The position numbers and the translations under genes were made by a program. The notes under the pieces were generated by a model, which had not been told where the DNA came from, did no database searches, and saw only the letters and a list, made by a program, of their open reading frames with translations. 64,000 bases of DNA from Lachnospiraceae bacterium (GTDB lineage: Bacteria > Bacillota > Clostridia > Lachnospirales > Lachnospiraceae), in contig CAJSZQ010000010.1 in assembly GCA_910574185.1 (NCBI GenBank), forward strand, positions 1 through 64,000. The letters run 5' to 3'. Positions 17,865-25,449 of this stretch are shown one piece after another. Numbering within the stretch: the stretch's first letter is position 1; every line of letters starts with the position of its first letter.

Positions 17865-18419
17865 ATGAAGTACACAAAGAATGGAAAAATGCATCAGATT
17901 CCAGACGCTCCTGCTCCTACTTTAGAGGACCGTATCAAACGCCTGGAAGACCGGGCAAGCGTAGAAGAATGTATGTATCACTATACAAACAGCTGTGATA
18001 ACTGCGACCCAGAGGGAATGGCTTCCTGCTTTACCGACACAGGAATCCTAAGCTGGGGAGACGTTTATGACGGGCAGTTAGAAGGACGTGCCGCTATATT
18101 AGAAAGTCTTCAGAAAATGATGGGTTCTGCAACGACCGGCACCCATTTGATTTCAAATATGCAGATTTTATTTGAATCAAACGATTCTGCCCTTGTACAT
18201 TGTTATATGCATTCATGGCAATGTTTCAAAGATTATCCGCATACCAGCGACTGCTATACTTATGGCCGTTATGAACTTCAGGTAATTAGAGATACCGACG
18301 GTCAGTGGCGGTTCCAATCCTTCAAGCTGATTATGGCCGGACAAAAAGGCGGACATCGTGCCTGCGAGCAGTATGGTCGCCCATGGCCTCCGGTACCCTG
18401 CACGCCTGGTACAGTATAG
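17865..18419 (+). CDS. SnoaL-like (NTF2-fold) protein, BaiE-type dehydratase candidate
   Basis: A 184-residue protein of the SnoaL/NTF2-like fold, which includes the bile-acid 7-alpha-dehydratase BaiE. Aligned by eye to BaiE, its known Tyr-x4-Asp pair and distal His match Tyr40, Asp45 and His94 here, and the DGQWRF strand is also shared. Outside these positions similarity is low, so a dehydratase or isomerase role is inference. The ATG at 17865 follows AGAGGG; the frame is open 31 codons upstream without support. It is transcribed away from the SDR operon and is probably controlled together with it. Confidence 0.75.
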   Translation: MKYTKNGKMHQIPDAPAPTLEDRIKRLEDRASVEECMYHYTNSCDNCDPEGMASCFTDTGILSWGDVYDGQLEGRAAILESLQKMMGSATTGTHLISNMQILFESNDSALVHCYMHSWQCFKDYPHTSDCYTYGRYELQVIRDTDGQWRFQSFKLIMAGQKGGHRACEQYGRPWPPVPCTPGTV

Positions 18420-18500
18420 CACAACGGACAGCGAAGAATGTGTCTGATAAATTCTCCATCTTAAAACTGATATTTTATACAAAACAAAGGGGGAAATATT

Positions 18501-19625
18501 ATGGAAAAATTTAATGCAGCCTTTCGTAACGCTTTTCCTATATCGGCGGTCTGGTTTGGCGCTCTGGTCGGCCCTTCCATGGTATCAGGCACCTATGCCG
18601 CTGTATATTTTGCCCCTTATGGCGTCTGGGGCATCATACTGTCCTATTTGTCTATGACCGGTATCTGCCTGATTGTAGGTCTGGCTGCCAATATTGTACG
18701 GAAGAACCAGACCTACGAATATGCGCATTTTGCCAGAGTTATTTATGGAAAATTAAGCCCATATCTGCTGCCTGTATTGGATTTATTTATGATACTTGCT
18801 ATGGTAGTGGGCGGAAGCGCCGTCATTTCAATGGCCGGAGTGTTTTTTTATGATTTGTTTGGCATAGCTGCTATCTGGGGCGCTGTAATTATGGCTGTCA
18901 TGGGAATTTTACTGGACATGCGGGGCGCCCGTCTGGTGCGGATGTCCTCTGCTGCGATGACATTAATTCTTATCGTTGGTTTTCTTGCATTAACTGCAAC
19001 AGGCATCTCCCTAAAGAGCGAGAACCTAAACGATTCTCTCTCGAATTGGTCCTTACAGGGTATTTCTTTGTTCAAAGGAATAAAAGGCGCTATTCTTCTT
19101 GGATTTTCCAATCTCGGAATGGCTACTTCCCTTTGCTCCGTAGAGCAAAATATCCGAACCAAATCAGACTGCGTATGTATCGCTCTGTGCAGCCTGGTTC
19201 TTAATGGAAGCGCCTTTGCATTGGGAACTTTATTTCTTCTGCCCTATTGCCCGGAGGTTCTGGCAGCAGAAGTAACTTCCACCTATATCATTGAAAATTA
19301 CATTGCAGCATCCTATCCATGGATTCGGAGCGCCTATCTTCTTGTTATGTTTTTCGCCCTATTATCCAGCAGCGCTCCACAGCTCCATGCCGTCAGTTCA
19401 AGGGTACTAAAATTTTTCCCTTCCTCTTATGAGCAGAAGAAAGAGAAAATTTACAACCTGGTTATCGGAATTATATATATGGCCTTCTGTATCATAATCT
19501 CATCGTTAGGATTATACACCATTGTAAGTAAAGGCTATTCTATGCTGGCCAAACTGGGAATCCCGCTTATTGCGCTTCCGATTGTACTATATACATTCCG
19601 GGTACATCCGAAATCGACAAAATAA
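18501..19625 (+). CDS. YkvI-family membrane protein
   Basis: A 374-residue integral membrane protein with about ten helices, resembling the YkvI group of the APC superfamily. Its substrates are unknown. A clear site AAAGGGGG precedes the ATG. It lies 81 bp after the SnoaL gene on the same strand and is probably co-transcribed, so it is a second transport candidate for the same pathway. The conserved GPSMVSGTYAAVYF helix near the N-terminus resembles the unwound substrate-binding helix of APC carriers. Confidence 0.8.
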   Translation: MEKFNAAFRNAFPISAVWFGALVGPSMVSGTYAAVYFAPYGVWGIILSYLSMTGICLIVGLAANIVRKNQTYEYAHFARVIYGKLSPYLLPVLDLFMILAMVVGGSAVISMAGVFFYDLFGIAAIWGAVIMAVMGILLDMRGARLVRMSSAAMTLILIVGFLALTATGISLKSENLNDSLSNWSLQGISLFKGIKGAILLGFSNLGMATSLCSVEQNIRTKSDCVCIALCSLVLNGSAFALGTLFLLPYCPEVLAAEVTSTYIIENYIAASYPWIRSAYLLVMFFALLSSSAPQLHAVSSRVLKFFPSSYEQKKEKIYNLVIGIIYMAFCIIISSLGLYTIVSKGYSMLAKLGIPLIALPIVLYTFRVHPKSTK

Positions 19626-19639
19626 AACTGACTGAACGG

Positions 19640-19863
19640 CCAAGGCTCTGTCCTCTCCGAAAGGCTGTACGCAACCCACCCTTTTGTACAAAGCCGAGCA
19701 ACGCTTCAGTGAACTAACTGCTAACTTCGGCTAGGATGTGCAGGAATGCCTGCCCATCCAAGTCTCCGTAAACAGTGGATTTCACTTCCGCTAAGAGCGC
19801 TCTTTTATGCTTTGTACAAAAGGGTGGGTTGCGTACAGCCTTTCGGAGAGGGCAGAGCCTTGG
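19640..19863. repeat. 55-bp near-perfect inverted repeat element
   Basis: The arms at 19640-19694 and 19809-19863 are complementary at 54 of 55 positions and enclose 114 bp. Both outer ends read CCAAGG/CCTTGG. The enclosed part has its own hairpin (GGATGTGCAGG with CCTGCCCATCC, one mismatch). It holds no gene and lies between the convergent YkvI and P1 peptidase genes. It may be a small non-autonomous mobile element, an invertible unit or a very large bidirectional terminator. No target-site duplication is visible. Confidence 0.9.
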
Positions 19864-19887
19864 CTGCTTGAGGACAGATACCCTCAT

Positions 19888-20826
19888 TTACTTCTTTGTA
19901 ACCGCTTTCTTAATCGCCTCTCCCATTACTTCTGCCGCAAGCGTGCCCGCCACATTGATATCCGCCTTTGTACCTCCGATGGACGCAGCGTAAATAGTAT
20001 CCCCGTCAGCCATGGTCCCAACCGGATTAATACATCTCGCATATCCATTCCGCGCCATAGAAGCAATCTTACTCATCTCTGCTTTGGAAAATTCTCCATT
20101 GGTAATAATTGCTCCAATCGTTGTGTTCCCGGTAAACAGCTCTGTCTGCCTGCTAATCTTGTAAAGTTCCTGTCTCGTGTCTGCAAATTCGCTTCCATCT
20201 TCTGTGCGCAATCCGGCAAGTTTCTTCCCGGTATTCGCTTCAAAAATATCACCCAAAGCATTTACTACTACTACCGCCGCCATTTGGAGCTTTCCAACCT
20301 TTACAGCATGAATACCAAGCCCAGCCTTAGACGCCCGTTCCATTCCATACAGCTTACCTACCGTCGCCCCGCACCCTGCGCCAATATCACCACACTTCGG
20401 ATGATTTTTTTCCGCATCTTCGCAGGCCCTATAACCCATAGCGGCATCCGGCCATACATCAGCGCGCCCCACACCCAAATCATATATACAGGACTGACAC
20501 ACCAATGGCACCTTTGCAAAACCCGTATCATATCCAATCCCTCTGTCTGCAAGATAATGCATCACACCGTCTGCGGCCCCCAGTCCGAATGCGGAGCCTC
20601 CTGATAAGACAATGGCGTTTATTGGATTATCTGCTGTCAAAGGCTCTGCAAGCCTGGTCTCCCTGGAGGCAGGACCGCCGCCGCTTACATCGACGCCAAC
20701 TCTTGCTCCCTGGTCAAACAAAAGCACTGTCACGCCTGTCTTTGCCTCGTTATCCTGCGCACTTCCAATGCGTAAACCTTCAATCTCTCTTATCTGTATC
20801 TCCTGTACTAATATATTTTCTTCCAT
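19888..20826 (-). CDS. P1-family peptidase (DmpA/NylC-like)
   Basis: A 312-residue N-terminal-nucleophile hydrolase of the S58/P1 family (L-aminopeptidase/D-esterase, 6-aminohexanoate-oligomer hydrolase relatives). The protein matures by cutting itself; the expected site is Asn234-Thr235 in FTGNTTIGAIITN, leaving Thr as nucleophile. GAGCGATVGKLYGMERASKAGLG and the DGDTIYAAS end segment are typical. There is no signal peptide, so it is cytoplasmic. The ATG at 20826 has AGGAGG. It lies 104 bp downstream of the ECF S component gene, which may be linked, but no substrate can be named. Confidence 0.88.
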   Translation of the reverse strand: MEENILVQEIQIREIEGLRIGSAQDNEAKTGVTVLLFDQGARVGVDVSGGGPASRETRLAEPLTADNPINAIVLSGGSAFGLGAADGVMHYLADRGIGYDTGFAKVPLVCQSCIYDLGVGRADVWPDAAMGYRACEDAEKNHPKCGDIGAGCGATVGKLYGMERASKAGLGIHAVKVGKLQMAAVVVVNALGDIFEANTGKKLAGLRTEDGSEFADTRQELYKISRQTELFTGNTTIGAIITNGEFSKAEMSKIASMARNGYARCINPVGTMADGDTIYAASIGGTKADINVAGTLAAEVMGEAIKKAVTKK

Positions 20827-20930
20827 ATAATTCTTCCTCCTAACCAAACCGCTGCACCATAAACAAGTCTTTATCACACGCTATTTACATTCTGATATAT
20901 ATCAACCAGATTCTAATATTAATTTCGTAA

Positions 20931-21554
20931 CTACGCCGTCTTAAGCGCAGCCGCGAGCGCTCTCGCAACCGCCGCCGAAACCACCGTACATACGGCTGCT
21001 TCAATCGCTCCCTGCACACCGACAAAGGCCACAACAAAAGTCAGCGGATTCGACACGCCTAAGCTCTCTACGAATCCCTGAATATAATCGGTCTGGTAAA
21101 AAAACAACACCAGAGCAGACATATAAAGGACGGTATTCAAAATCGGACAAGCCAGTCCTCCAATAAAATAAGCAAGATTTTTCTTCTTACTTCTCACACT
21201 CTTAAAAGCCAGACCACATAAAAGTCCTTCCAACACTCGCGGTACAATACAGGTAATTACTGTGCCAAATGGATTAATACTAAGAAGCATCGCGCCCATA
21301 GGACTCATACCAAAGCACTGCATCAGGCTGGTAATACCAAAAGCAAGACCGCAGATTGCTCCGCCTCCCGGTCCCAGTATCATCGCTCCCACAGCCACTG
21401 GTACTGTAAGAAATGTAATGGAAATTCCTGGTGTCCTCAAATACCCTAATGGTGTAAATGCCATGATGAATATAATCGCTATCATCAAAGCCAATTCCAC
21501 CATATACCGCGTATTCTTCTTTTCGTTTGTCTTTGTTGCTGTCATTGTTGCCAT
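20931..21554 (-). CDS. ECF transporter S component
   Basis: A 207-residue membrane protein with five or six helices. It is the substrate-specific subunit of an energy-coupling-factor vitamin importer that would share the EcfAA'T module encoded elsewhere. The N-terminal helix LALMIAIIFIMAFTPLGYLRT and the glycine-rich LGPGGGAICGLAFG segment fit the family. The vitamin is not evident, and no vitamin riboswitch was recognised upstream. The ATG at 21554 has AAGGAG; 17 further upstream codons are open but lack a site. Transcribed toward the P1 peptidase gene. Confidence 0.82.
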   Translation of the reverse strand: MATMTATKTNEKKNTRYMVELALMIAIIFIMAFTPLGYLRTPGISITFLTVPVAVGAMILGPGGGAICGLAFGITSLMQCFGMSPMGAMLLSINPFGTVITCIVPRVLEGLLCGLAFKSVRSKKKNLAYFIGGLACPILNTVLYMSALVLFFYQTDYIQGFVESLGVSNPLTFVVAFVGVQGAIEAAVCTVVSAAVARALAAALKTA

Positions 21555-21966
21555 ATTGCATCTCCTTTTCTGCTGATAAAACGGCGCACTGGCAGAAACG
21601 GCCAAGTGTGTCCCCTGTCTTTCAGCCCTTTATTATGGGGAAATATAAGCGAAAATCTTACTTGGATATATCAGAAAATGCAAACAGACCGGAAGATATC
21701 GTTCTTCTGGTTGCCGCCGTAAAAGGTCAGCACCTGCCCTCCATGTCCCGGATAAAAATGATAAAAAGAATCTGATGCATTTTCTAAAAGAATAACGCTC
21801 GGTGACATTATATCACCAAGCGCTTGTTTTCTCAACACATTCCTCTATAAACAGAAAATATAGCGTAATAGTATAATAGTTGTTACTGTTCACACATTGA
21901 CGGACGCAGATTGAATCAAGAGTATAGCTCCTATAAAAAGAACTAACATTGCCAGTGAACTGTAAC
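21555..21966. other. Gene-poor region
   Basis: This 412-bp stretch holds the upstream region of the ECF gene and a hairpin at 21795-21821. A 45-codon frame beginning MGKYKRKSYLDISENANRP lies on the plus strand (21638-21775). It has no clear ribosome site and resembles nothing I know, so I do not call it. Nothing else is visible. Confidence 0.5.
21795..21821. terminator. Bidirectional hairpin between ECF and coiled-coil genes
   Basis: CGCTCGGTGA (21795-21804) pairs with TCACCAAGCG (21812-21821) except for one internal mismatch, with a 7-nt loop and T-rich sequence on both sides. A likely terminator for the coiled-coil gene on the minus strand. Confidence 0.6.
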
Positions 21967-22530
21967 TCACATTGCAAGCCTCTCCCTGATATCCTCAATC
22001 GCCTCATCATGAATCTGCAGCTTCAGATCCCGATTCTCATCTTCAAGCCTTCTGACACTATAATACTGATCGATTCTGTCCACTTTACCCTCCAGTCTCA
22101 AGATATCTTTCTGCGTCATCTGATAATACCGGTCCATCTCGTCAAGCAGGAATGTCTCGCTTTTTTCGATTCTCTCATCGATAATATTCTCAATATCCTT
22201 TTTCAGTTCTGCCAGCTCAGTTCGGACACTAGTAATATCTTCCTTCAACTCAGCTCTCACACCAACAATGTCTTCCTTCAGCTCAGCTCTCACATCAGCG
22301 ATATCTTCCTTCAGCTCAGCTCTCACATCAGCGATATCTTCCTTCAGCTCAGCTCTCACATCAGCGATATCTTCCTTCAGCTCAGCTCTCAGACTAGTGA
22401 TATCTTCCTTCAACTCAGTTCGCAGCTCGGACTTCATACTGAACATCTCTGTCCGCAATACCTCGTTGTTCTCTTCAACAACGTTCCTCATCAATTGCTC
22501 AATTGCTTTTAAGTCTTCTTTTCCTAACAT
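21967..22530 (-). CDS. Coiled-coil protein with 11-residue repeats
   Basis: A 187-residue protein with no enzyme motif. Residues about 35-110 are tandem copies of an 11-residue unit, RAELKEDIADV and variants (ITSL, IVGV, ITSV), so the helix follows a hendecad rather than heptad pattern, as in right-handed coiled coils. There is no signal peptide or membrane segment. Similar small repeat proteins are common in clostridia and vary in repeat number. A monocistronic gene with hairpins on either side. Function unknown. Confidence 0.8.
   Translation of the reverse strand: MLGKEDLKAIEQLMRNVVEENNEVLRTEMFSMKSELRTELKEDITSLRAELKEDIADVRAELKEDIADVRAELKEDIADVRAELKEDIVGVRAELKEDITSVRTELAELKKDIENIIDERIEKSETFLLDEMDRYYQMTQKDILRLEGKVDRIDQYYSVRRLEDENRDLKLQIHDEAIEDIRERLAM
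22282..22380. repeat. Three exact 33-nt tandem repeats inside a coding region
   Basis: Copies at 22282-22314, 22315-22347 and 22348-22380 are identical and are flanked by diverged copies on both sides (about 22216-22450). Each unit encodes one 11-residue turn set of the coiled-coil protein. Exact copies next to diverged ones suggest recent expansion by slippage or unequal exchange. Confidence 0.95.
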
Positions 22531-22553
22531 TATTCTCCTTCTGATAACTTATG

Positions 22554-22594
22554 TTTGAAATTTACTTTCTGAAGAATCAGAAATGAATTTCAAA
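22554..22594. repeat. Nested hairpin upstream of the coiled-coil gene
   Basis: TTTGAAATT (22554-22562) pairs with AATTTCAAA (22586-22594), and inside it TTTCTG pairs with CAGAAA. It lies 24 bp upstream of the coiled-coil gene start, so it falls in its 5' leader or operator region. The rest of the gap up to 22801 is AT-rich with a short palindrome AAAAAGCGCTTTTT near 22668. Confidence 0.5.
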
Positions 22595-22801
22595 TACACT
22601 CTGGTTCAACGTAAATGAATGATTGGAAATGTGCTCTGCACGCGTACCTGCACATCCACATTAACATAAAAAGCGCTTTTTTTTACATTACAATGCTCTT
22701 GATAAATCCCTTTTTTATTATACTATCAGACTTCCCTTAAAAAATCAATGTATTTTTCTTGTTTATGTCATATTTTTATTTTATTTTTACAACTAATTAT
22801 G

Positions 22802-24562
22802 TCATAACTCTCCTCCAAAACTCTGGTTCCAAAGATGATAATATATTCCCCTCTTCTTCAACAGCTCCTCATGATTTCCTGACTCTGCTATCCCATCTCC
22901 TTCTAATACCAGAATCCGGTCATAATCCTTAATGGTGGTCAACCTATGCGCAATTGTCAGCGTCGTTCGCCCCTTCGCAAGCTTTTCTAGGCTCTGTCCA
23001 ACAAGAGTTTCGCTCTCATTATCCAGCGCGCTGGTGGCTTCATCCAAAATCAGAATCGGCGGATTCTTTAAGAATACTCTCGCAATGGAAATACGCTGTT
23101 TTTGTCCTCCGGACAACTTCACTCCCCGCTCGCCCACATAGGTATCATATCCGTCCTTCAATTCCTGAATAAATTCATCTGCACCGGCTAAAACTGCCGC
23201 CTGACGGATTTCTTCTAATCCGGCCTCCGGTTTCCCGTAAGCAATATTTTCTGCCACGCTTCCGCTAAACAGGTAGACATCTTGCTGAACAATTCCAATC
23301 GCATCCCGCAGACTCTTTAACGTAACATTCCGGATATTCTGGCCATCTATCTCAATCTCGCCGGACGTCACGTCATAAAATCTTGGAATCAAATTACAAA
23401 GCGTGGTCTTCCCTCCCCCGGAAGGTCCTACCAATGCCACCCGTTCTCCCGCGTCAATACGAAGATTCAAATGATTCAGCACTGCATTATGGTCGTCCGG
23501 ATATTCAAAGCAAACATCTTTCAGCTCAATACGCCCTGACTCCGCCCGAAGAGGCGCTGCGTCCGGTTCATCTTCAATCTCAACCTCCGCATCCATAATC
23601 TCAAAAAATCTCTCAATTCCTGTCATCCCTCTCTGAAATTGTTCTGCAAATTCCACAATCCTGCGAATCGTCGCTATCAGAGTAGATACATAAAGCACGT
23701 AAGCCACCAAATCTCCCGGCGTAATTCTGTTATAGATGACAAACAAGCCTCCTCCCAGAATCACCACCAGGTACATTAATCCATCAAACAATCTGGTAGA
23801 GCACTGAAACAGCGCCATATATTTATACGTATGCTTCTTAATCGTCTTAAACGCGTTATTTCCTCTGGCAAATTTCTGTCTCTCCTGCTCTTCAACGCCA
23901 AATGCCTTCACCACCCGTTCACCTAAAAGACTGTCTTCAATCTGTGCGTTCAACTCGCCAATCTGCACACGCTGTTTGCGGAATACTCCCTGAAGCTTTC
24001 TATTCAGATAAATGGATGAAACCGCCATAAGAGGTACGCATAAAAATATAATCAAAGTCAATGGGACACTATACGTACACAGAATCAGGAAACTTACCGT
24101 AAATTTCAGACTTGCAATAAAAAATTCCTCCGGGCAATGATGAGAAAATTCCGTCACATCAAATAGATCATTCGTAATTCTTCCCATAATCTGTCCAATC
24201 TTCGTATTGGAATAATACGTATACCCCAACCGCTGAAGGTGGTCAAATGCATCCTGCCGCATATCCGTCTCGATATATACGCCCATCACATGTCCCATAT
24301 CCGCCATAAAATACTGGGCCGCCGCATCTATCAGACGCAAGATAAGATACAACGCCGCTAATTTCACTACCAGAGACACCGTAAGCGCTGCAAGATCATT
24401 TACCGCCAGGTCTGTTATTGTCCGAAGAATAAGCGGAAGAACCAAATCACACAGACATGTAAGACCCGCGCAGAACAAATCCAGCAAAACTGTTTTTATA
24501 TACTTCCTCTGATAAGGCCAGAACCGCCGTATCAGATGTTTCTTTTCTATTTTAGTTTTCAT
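22802..24562 (-). CDS. ABC exporter half-transporter (MdlB/MsbA type)
   Basis: A 586-residue fusion of a six-helix membrane domain (about 1-310) and an ATPase domain, the full length of a half-transporter. The ATPase domain has Walker A GPSGGGKTTL, signature LSGGQKQRISIAR, Walker B ILILDEATSALD and the H-loop AHRLTT, so it should be active. It would work as a homodimer, since no partner gene is adjacent. Substrates could be drugs, lipids or peptides; nothing in the neighbourhood decides this. It is transcribed alone on the minus strand. Confidence 0.93.
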   Translation of the reverse strand: MKTKIEKKHLIRRFWPYQRKYIKTVLLDLFCAGLTCLCDLVLPLILRTITDLAVNDLAALTVSLVVKLAALYLILRLIDAAAQYFMADMGHVMGVYIETDMRQDAFDHLQRLGYTYYSNTKIGQIMGRITNDLFDVTEFSHHCPEEFFIASLKFTVSFLILCTYSVPLTLIIFLCVPLMAVSSIYLNRKLQGVFRKQRVQIGELNAQIEDSLLGERVVKAFGVEEQERQKFARGNNAFKTIKKHTYKYMALFQCSTRLFDGLMYLVVILGGGLFVIYNRITPGDLVAYVLYVSTLIATIRRIVEFAEQFQRGMTGIERFFEIMDAEVEIEDEPDAAPLRAESGRIELKDVCFEYPDDHNAVLNHLNLRIDAGERVALVGPSGGGKTTLCNLIPRFYDVTSGEIEIDGQNIRNVTLKSLRDAIGIVQQDVYLFSGSVAENIAYGKPEAGLEEIRQAAVLAGADEFIQELKDGYDTYVGERGVKLSGGQKQRISIARVFLKNPPILILDEATSALDNESETLVGQSLEKLAKGRTTLTIAHRLTTIKDYDRILVLEGDGIAESGNHEELLKKRGIYYHLWNQSFGGEL

Positions 24563-24647
24563 TTTTTACAACCCCTATCTGTATTTTCAAGTATTATAAC
24601 GTATTTCTACAACAAATCCAAGTCGTAACAGAACAAAAGTGCGTTTC

Positions 24648-24784
24648 GCGATAACAGTTCATCCTGCAACTGTGCAGTTAGCAGCCAATGAACCTGAGCA
24701 GCCAGTAATCCGCCCCTTTGCCATATGCAAACCTTTAAATGAGCGGATTTCGTAACAGTGAAACCGGAAGGCTGAACTGTTACG
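24648..24784. repeat. Structured intergenic repeat with TAACAGTTCA arms
   Basis: TAACAGTTCA (from about 24652) is matched by its complement TGAACTGTTA (about 24773-24782). A second hairpin is formed by CGTAACAGT (24751-24759) and ACTGTTACG (24776-24784). A related GTTACAGTTCAC appears near 45982. No open frame spans the region. It may be a folded RNA or the remnant of a repeat family. Confidence 0.5.
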
Positions 24785-24831
24785 TTTCATGCGCATAGCT
24801 GCAAACCCTACCGGAGAGCTTTATAACAAAC

Positions 24832-24863
24832 GGGCTCCTGTCTGCAAAAGCAAACACGAGCCC
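24832..24863 (-). terminator. Terminator of the pilus/SipW operon
   Basis: Minus-strand stem GGGCTC...GAGCCC, extended by seven more pairs with one mismatch around a TTTT loop and followed by GTTTGTT. It lies 11 bp after the sipW stop codon. Confidence 0.8.
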
Positions 24864-24874
24864 CTTGTCTTTTA

Positions 24875-25444
24875 TCATTTTAACTTTTTCACATCCTCTG
24901 TCAAATCCGGACAGACTTCCTCTTTCTGCCGGGAACCAAACAAATTCAGAATAACGCCCAGCGCCACAATACATATTGCCGTTATTTTCCCATATAGGGA
25001 TGTCATAAGCATAAGCGCCTTTCCTACGCAGGGAATGGCAAGCTTCACCTTTCCGATATAATTCTCATAAGGTACTGGCGACGGATCGTCTTTTTCATTG
25101 GCATCTCCCTTTGTAAGAAATGTTCCTGATACCGGATTGTTCTCTACAACCCGATGCGTAATAATTCCTCCGTCCTCCAAAGAACTGTAAAATACAATGA
25201 TGTCTTTTTTCTTAATTTCCTCCGGCGGGTCTTCATAAATATAAATCAGGCTCCCTATCTTCAGCTCCGGCTCCATACTGCCGCTGATTACATGATACAT
25301 ATGCCAACCGAACAACTGCGGCGCCACTAACGGCACGCACAGGAGAATGACGGCAATAATTAATACCGTCCCTGTTATCCTGCACACAGCCTGCGCCTTG
25401 CCGCCAGTCTTCCTTTTCTGCTTTCTTCCACTTTGCTTATTCAT
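24875..25444 (-). CDS. sipW: SipW-type signal peptidase I
   Basis: A 189-residue membrane signal peptidase of the ER/archaeal type. An N-terminal helix is followed by the catalytic serine in ISGSMEP (Ser56) and a histidine in THRVV (His97) where bacterial LepB has lysine. A second membrane helix lies near the C-terminus (AICIVALGVILNLFG). In Bacillus, SipW matures TasA and TapA, the fibre proteins of the biofilm matrix. Two proteins with SipW-type signals are encoded upstream in the same operon and are its likely substrates. Last gene of the locus, 5 bp after the preceding gene. Confidence 0.92.
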   Translation of the reverse strand: MNKQSGRKQKRKTGGKAQAVCRITGTVLIIAVILLCVPLVAPQLFGWHMYHVISGSMEPELKIGSLIYIYEDPPEEIKKKDIIVFYSSLEDGGIITHRVVENNPVSGTFLTKGDANEKDDPSPVPYENYIGKVKLAIPCVGKALMLMTSLYGKITAICIVALGVILNLFGSRQKEEVCPDLTEDVKKLK

Positions 25445-25449
25445 AGCCC

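Noticed and set aside
12956..18419. A true bile-acid bai operon
   Set aside because: BaiB- and BaiF-type CoA enzymes are missing, the SDRs and SnoaL protein are only distant to BaiA and BaiE, and gene order differs.
19807..20604. 265-codon plus-strand frame opposite the P1 peptidase
   Set aside because: Antisense shadow of a well-supported gene, beginning inside the inverted repeat.
21638..21775. Small 45-codon plus-strand gene
   Set aside because: No clear ribosome site, no known similarity, and it sits in the 5' region of a divergent gene.
22216..22450. Possible CRISPR array
   Set aside because: The repeats are contiguous 33-nt units with no spacers and keep the reading frame of a coiled-coil gene.
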